Assembly (NCBI GenBank): GCA_036365455.1
Contig: JAWQUS010000017.1
Location: 8,122,001-8,186,000, forward strand
Reading direction: 5' to 3'
Source: Macrosoma leucophasiata
Lineage: Eukaryota; Arthropoda; Insecta; Lepidoptera; Hedylidae
DNA length: 64,000 nucleotides
Shown here: one piece after another, positions 59,401 through 64,000 of the stretch
How positions within the stretch are numbered: position 1 is the stretch's first letter
Layout: each line of letters starts with the position of its first letter
The notes under the pieces: generated by a model
Database searches by the model: none
What the model was told of the DNA's origin: nothing
The model's input: the letters and a program-made list of their open reading frames with translations, nothing else
Program-made: the position numbers and the translations under genes

Positions 59401-59984
59401 GGGGCAAGCTATTCTCCATATCCTTAATCTGATACGCTCGAGTAACTGCACAAATCCCCTTTTGGGCTCTCCAACTATTGTGTTGCTTATATATAACAAC
59501 ACATTTGGAAGCCTACGACAATTGGGAATTTGAAAATAAAAAATGTATTGGTTTTATTATGTTTTATAAAACTTCGTTATTAATTATATTGATGTGTCAT
59601 GCGAAAAACTGAAAAAAAATGTTTTTTCATTTAATTATCAGCAATTAAAAGTTGATAAAATTTAAATAAAAATCACGTGACTATGAACGCGCCACGATTG
59701 GTTACCCCTAATTGTGACGTCATAATGTTAAAGCTGCTCAAGAATAGTACAGCGTTTACGGCAATAACCGACATGTGACTTGACAATAATATCGAAATTG
59801 CTAAAAAAATTGTTAGTTGATTCCGTGTAGGTATGTGTGACAAAGGATTTATAAAGGCAAGGTCTGATAATATTCCTGATGTTGATATATTTATGACACA
59901 GACCAATCAGCCTTTTATGACAACAAATTTTTTGACAAATGATGTTCGGTTCAATTCTGCAAGTTCGAAAGTAAGTAAGTTTAA
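56461..59984. other. AT-rich 3.5 kb upstream of the secreted-precursor exon
   Basis: Contains one SINE-like fragment (57225-57320) and otherwise nothing recognised. Regulatory elements are possible but invisible to inspection. Confidence 0.4.
57225..57320 (+). repeat. SINE-like family, short 3' fragment
   Basis: TGTCTGTAGGCTATAGTACC through GTTTGCCACTTCGTGTCATA to a short A tail. Confidence 0.5.
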
Positions 59985-60563
59985 TCTATACAAATAAATA
60001 AAAATGGAGTGACTGTTTGTAATATTAAAATAACCGCTTTTTACTAAACGCATATGTATGTATACACGGTACATATACCAAAACAACATTTTTTTACAAT
60101 TTTTGTCTGTCTGTCTGTCTGCCTGTTTGGCGAGGCTAATCTATGGAACGGCTCTACCGATTTTGACCAGACTTTCACTGGCAGATAGCTGATGCGATAA
60201 GGAGTAACTTAGGCTACTTTTATCTCCATACATCCATACATACATACATACCTACATACAAATAAGTAGAATTGGAGTGTATCCAACTTTGACGGAACTT
60301 CCACGGGTAGGTAGCTGATGTAATATTAGGAGTTACTTTGACTACTTTTATCTCCATACAACCATGCATACATACATACCTACATACAAATAAATAGAAT
60401 TTGAGTGTCTCCGATTTTGACGGGACTTTCACTGGCAGATAGCTGATGTAATAAGGAGTAACTTAGGCTACTTTTATACTAGCGTAGCGGCCACGACTTC
60501 ATCCGGGTAAATACTGAACAATCATATTTTTTCTCACGTGGACGAAGTCGCGGGCACAGCTAG
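59985..60563 (+). mobile_element. Helitron-like repeat with three internal tandem units
   Basis: Same family as 50123-50510 (TCTATACAAATAAATAAAAA start, GCGGGCACAGCTAG end) but longer, because a unit of about 125-130 bases (CACTGGCAGATAGCTGATG to the CATACATA run) is present about three times. Confidence 0.65.
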
Positions 60564-61859
60564 GAAGTAATAAAAATAACGTTATGAAATACTCGTACTT
60601 ACATCGAAATGATTTCACAACAAAAAAAAAGATTTTGTTTTTGGATTATCACGGTGCACTGCTTGAAACCCTTTATTTCGACGTTTTTCATCTTGGGGAA
60701 CATTTAAAAACATTTGTTTTTGTAGTATTCGTACATAATAGTACAAAACAAGAACGATAACTTTTAAGATTCGACATTTTCAATATAAATTTGTGTTTTT
60801 TTATCAATGTCAACAGAATTAATTAGATCAAAATATATCACTATGCGTATTGTCTCTGTATCAATTGCTATGAGTGGAAACTAACATTATGACGTCACAT
60901 CCACTCGGGTTTGTTCGAGAGCTGTCGGCGTGTCTTCGGTACTGGATTCAAAAACTTATTTTTATTTTGATATAACTTATGAATTATTGCAAAAAAAAAA
61001 TAGTTTTGTTTTAAAACTTAGGTATATACATATAATCTTTCTATTATTCGCCAAAAATTTTTTTTTTCAAGAACCCAATTTTGAGCCTTTGAAATGTACT
61101 AGCATATTTTAACTATTTAAATTCGTTATAAATACACACGTTATCTAGTATCATACAATACGTTTAAATTATTTACTGTGTCAATAAAAATTAACACAAT
61201 CATCGACATCACCTCAATATGTTTTGTTTAGGTCTTTTAAAACAATAATATCAATAGTGATATGTTGCTTGTAATACAAAGACATAATAATGGCCATCAC
61301 CTATCTGCATTTAAATGTTTATTGTGTATATTCATATCACTGATCAAAGGTGTACTTATTTTACTCTTAATATTTCAAGGTTTGCAATATATTTTGACAG
61401 ACATAGCCCCTACATGGTTGGAACAATCTATCAGTCCATGTGCGAAATTTCGTATACAATTAGCTATGTGTGTGTAATGGATAATAACTCCTGATGAGTT
61501 ATAATTAGTTACGACTGCAAAAAATATAGCAGATAGTGAATAAAATATCGTCAGTTAGAATACTGACCAAAAAATTGTTTAATTACAACATATTTAAGGG
61601 TGGATTGAATACACGACGTTGATTTAAGCCTTCATACATAACCCGACACATTAATAATTGTATTAACTAGGTAAATTAAGTGTGCGAGTAAAAAATATAC
61701 CAAAAAGATAATATAATTTTTGGAACAAGAAATTTGGGTAAAACTAATCTTTAATTCGGAATTTAGATAACTGGTACTTAACATACCTCTACAGAATTGA
61801 AGATTTATGTACTTAAGCCTTAATGATACTTTGGCTAATAAATTAGATTATACACAAAT
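60564..61859. other. Unannotated AT-rich stretch
   Basis: Short frames only; no repeat family seen. Confidence 0.4.
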
Positions 61860-62006
61860 CCCCTTATTCATAAACGTAGGTACATTAGATACGTTTTAGC
61901 TATAGAATGCTTTGTCTTTGTCACTTGCAATCTCAAATATGTAGGATAGAAAAAGACAAAGAGATTAGCAACAATTTAGCTAAATTACATTTATGAATAA
62001 GGGGGG
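61860..62006. mobile_element. Second copy of the CCCTTATTCATAAACGTA MITE
   Basis: Starts CCCCTTATTCATAAACGTAG and ends TTTATGAATAAGGGGGG. Internal sequence matches 3608-3751 in inverted order. A weaker related start occurs at 63906 close to the window end. Confidence 0.7.
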
Positions 62007-62348
62007 TAAGTAATATTTGCGAAAACGCCGAAAACCTTGTGATTAAATTAAACCTTTAAAGAAAGTAATAGGATACATAATAATTGTGTTTCGAACCCTT
62101 AACAACAATAAATTAAATACACGTACTAAATAGCCAAGCCAGGTACACTTAGATATGCGGTTGTACGATACACAATATTACTATTCAAAATCGATTTCTT
62201 AATTATTATAAAAACGTGTAGCAATATATTTATCAGTCACCTATGGCGATAGAAGTCCCAATACCAATTGTTCCTATTGTATTAATGAGAAACAATAAAA
62301 ATATAATGACGCATGCTTGTGAATTATATTGTGTTGTTAATAAACACG

Positions 62349-62520
62349 TTTTTTTTTTTTTTTTTTTTATGTAATGGAAGTGGTAAACAAGCATGCAGTT
62401 CACATTGATGTTAAGTGATGACTGCAGCCTATAGACACCCACACAAAGACCAAGGTCAAAATGCAGATGCGTTACCACTCCTGAGGCCTAAGGTCTTATG
62501 CCTCTGTGCCGGAAATTACG
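62349..62520 (-). repeat. SINE-like family, 5'-truncated copy
   Basis: About 20 T, then the 3' half of the unit, ending abruptly at GTGCCGGAAATTACG. Confidence 0.75.
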
Positions 62521-62837
62521 TACTAGGTAATTGAAATAATAATTCAATTTACATACGTATACGTCAATTTATATACAAGCTTTTGTAATTAAATTTGATA
62601 TTTCTCAGAAACACAAGACTTCGGGCCGAGATTTACAATAGCTACCTAATTAATAGGCACCTGAAGAATTCGCGGAAGTAATTTTGTAACGTTAAACTAA
62701 ATAAACAATTTCTGCGTAAATTATACGTATTTGTTTCATCTATATGAAACCCGATAATGTTTCAAATATTCGTAATAATGTAAAATAATAAGATTAAAAG
62801 ATTTGCGGACTAATAAACAGAAGCGATTAAGATATTT

Positions 62838-63126
62838 TAGAGCTCCAGTGACGGAGCTCGCGGGCGTAGGCACCACCGCATTACCTAATTTACTTGCCGC
62901 TAAATGGTAGTGTTCAGCAGTATCGTGTTCCGGTCAGGTGGTAATGTACGGCCCTGTAATTTCCGGCACAGAGGCATAACACCTTAGGCCTCAGGAGTGG
63001 TAACGCATCTGCATTTTGGCCTTGGTCTTCATGTGGGTGTCTATAGGCTGCAGTCATCACTTAACATCAATGTGAACTGCATGCTTGTTTGCCACTTACA
63101 TTACATAAAAAAAAAAAAAAAAAAAA
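62838..63126 (+). repeat. SINE-like family, full-length copy with a long A tail
   Basis: From TTAGAGCTCCAGTGACGGAG to a run of about 20 A. Close to consensus, hence probably young. Confidence 0.78.
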
Positions 63127-64000
63127 TTGCAATGTAAAAAATAACTATTAACCCGAAGAACGTAGAATTTTACTACTTTTGTACTAATCTAAAAAATATA
63201 TATCAAGGCCTGTAATTGTAATTATGGAATGTTGAATCTTATTATGAAATGCATATTTTTTTGTACTGAGACATTTGCTCAACACGGCTAGATTTTTATC
63301 TAAGCTACTTTAAACTTAACCGTTAAGTAAGTCATGCAAAAGCTCTGTGTGAACACATTTCATTTTGTCATCTTACGGTCAATTTCTCAAATCGACACCT
63401 TATTTATATCTCGTAACATGCTGATAACAATCGAAGATGAAAGAAGAATGATACTGTTCCATATATCTCTGGGCCCAGATGTTAACACTGTACAAATTGT
63501 GTCATTTTCAAATGACTATAAAATAAATAATTTGTATTTCGGGCATTCTTTTAATTGCCAGTAATTGAATTACCTATATTTGATTAAGTAAAAGTTGGGT
63601 GACATTGCAAACTGTTAACTTCATTACAAAATGTACTTAGTGATGGGTTAACCAGTAACGATTTTGCGGGTCCAAAATTACCCGTCTCCTTTACTTCATA
63701 TTATACAGTGATTCACAACAAAAGGAATTAAATATCTGCTCATAAGACCTGTTTTTGGGAGTAATCACTTCCTATCTGTAACTACTTAAAGTTTTCTATT
63801 GTACTTGTATACTCAAAAACAGTTAGCAGCTAAACCTACCTTTATTTGTCTGTGTGTCATGGGACTCTATTACAACGATTACAATAGTAAATAACTAAAC
63901 ACTTACGCCCTTATTAATAAACGTCGCCCGGTCTCCAATTACTTAATCTATGTTTTGCCGTTGTCAGGTGAATATGTAATTAATAAGATGCAAAAACTCA
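63127..64000. other. Unannotated AT-rich end of the window
   Basis: CGCCCTTATTAATAAACGTC at 63906 may be the start of a diverged CCCTTATTCATAAACG MITE cut by the window edge. Nothing else seen. Confidence 0.35.

Noticed and set aside
60105..60124. TGTC repeats as a CRISPR-like or telomeric array
   Set aside because: They are a simple microsatellite inside a Helitron-like copy. No spacer structure and no TTAGG telomere repeat is present.

Overview
The window reads as AT-rich, largely non-coding nuclear DNA of a moth or butterfly. The basis is its repeats: Lepidoptera-type Helitron-like repeats ending in CAGCTAGT, a dispersed module opening with GTCCACTGCTGG, tRNA-headed SINEs, mariner and piggyBac relics, and non-LTR retrotransposon fragments. 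The species cannot be told from the sequence alone. I see no rRNA, CRISPR array, operon or phage structure.

Layout. 1-5.3 kb: AT-rich DNA with a small TIR element (3608-3751), one SINE-like copy and a simple-repeat-associated repeat. 5.8-8.5 kb: a TIR element (5795-6315) and a broken, internally deleted non-LTR retrotransposon (7324-8445, minus) with an A-rich tail. 9-12.5 kb: dispersed repeats, an RTE-like C-terminal fragment (10243-10575) and SINE-like copies. 13.7-16.1 kb: a three-layer nest, in which a SINE-like copy holds both a TA-flanked MITE and a 1.9 kb 5'-truncated Jockey-like element with an open RT frame. 16.1-27.8 kb: Helitron-like repeats, tRNA-derived SINEs, an 85-bp perfect inverted repeat carrying a tRNA-like sequence (20067-20339) and a second nested MITE. 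28.85-30.15 kb: a complete-ended, coding-dead mariner. 31.6-41.4 kb: densest SINE-like region, with a TAA-flanked MITE, an exact 54-bp copied segment, a perfect palindrome and tandem Helitron-like repeats. 42.3-47.4 kb: SINEs and a TTAA-flanked piggyBac relic. 48.7-54.4 kb: a duplicated 145-bp segment and Helitron-like repeats. 55.79-56.26 kb: the only convincing host coding exon, minus strand, GC-rich, encoding a signal peptide and a cysteine-free basic and acidic region, probably spliced to exons that I cannot find here. 56.4-64 kb: AT-rich DNA with a second large Helitron-like copy and three more SINE-like copies.

There is no gene network to describe. The content is one probable secreted-precursor first exon amid layered transposon debris. 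The most numerous component is an approximately 285-bp SINE-like family of about 24 copies or fragments, with a fixed 5' end, an A-rich 3' tail and a hairpin at the 5' end. Family assignments come from motifs and termini read by eye. No database search was possible.
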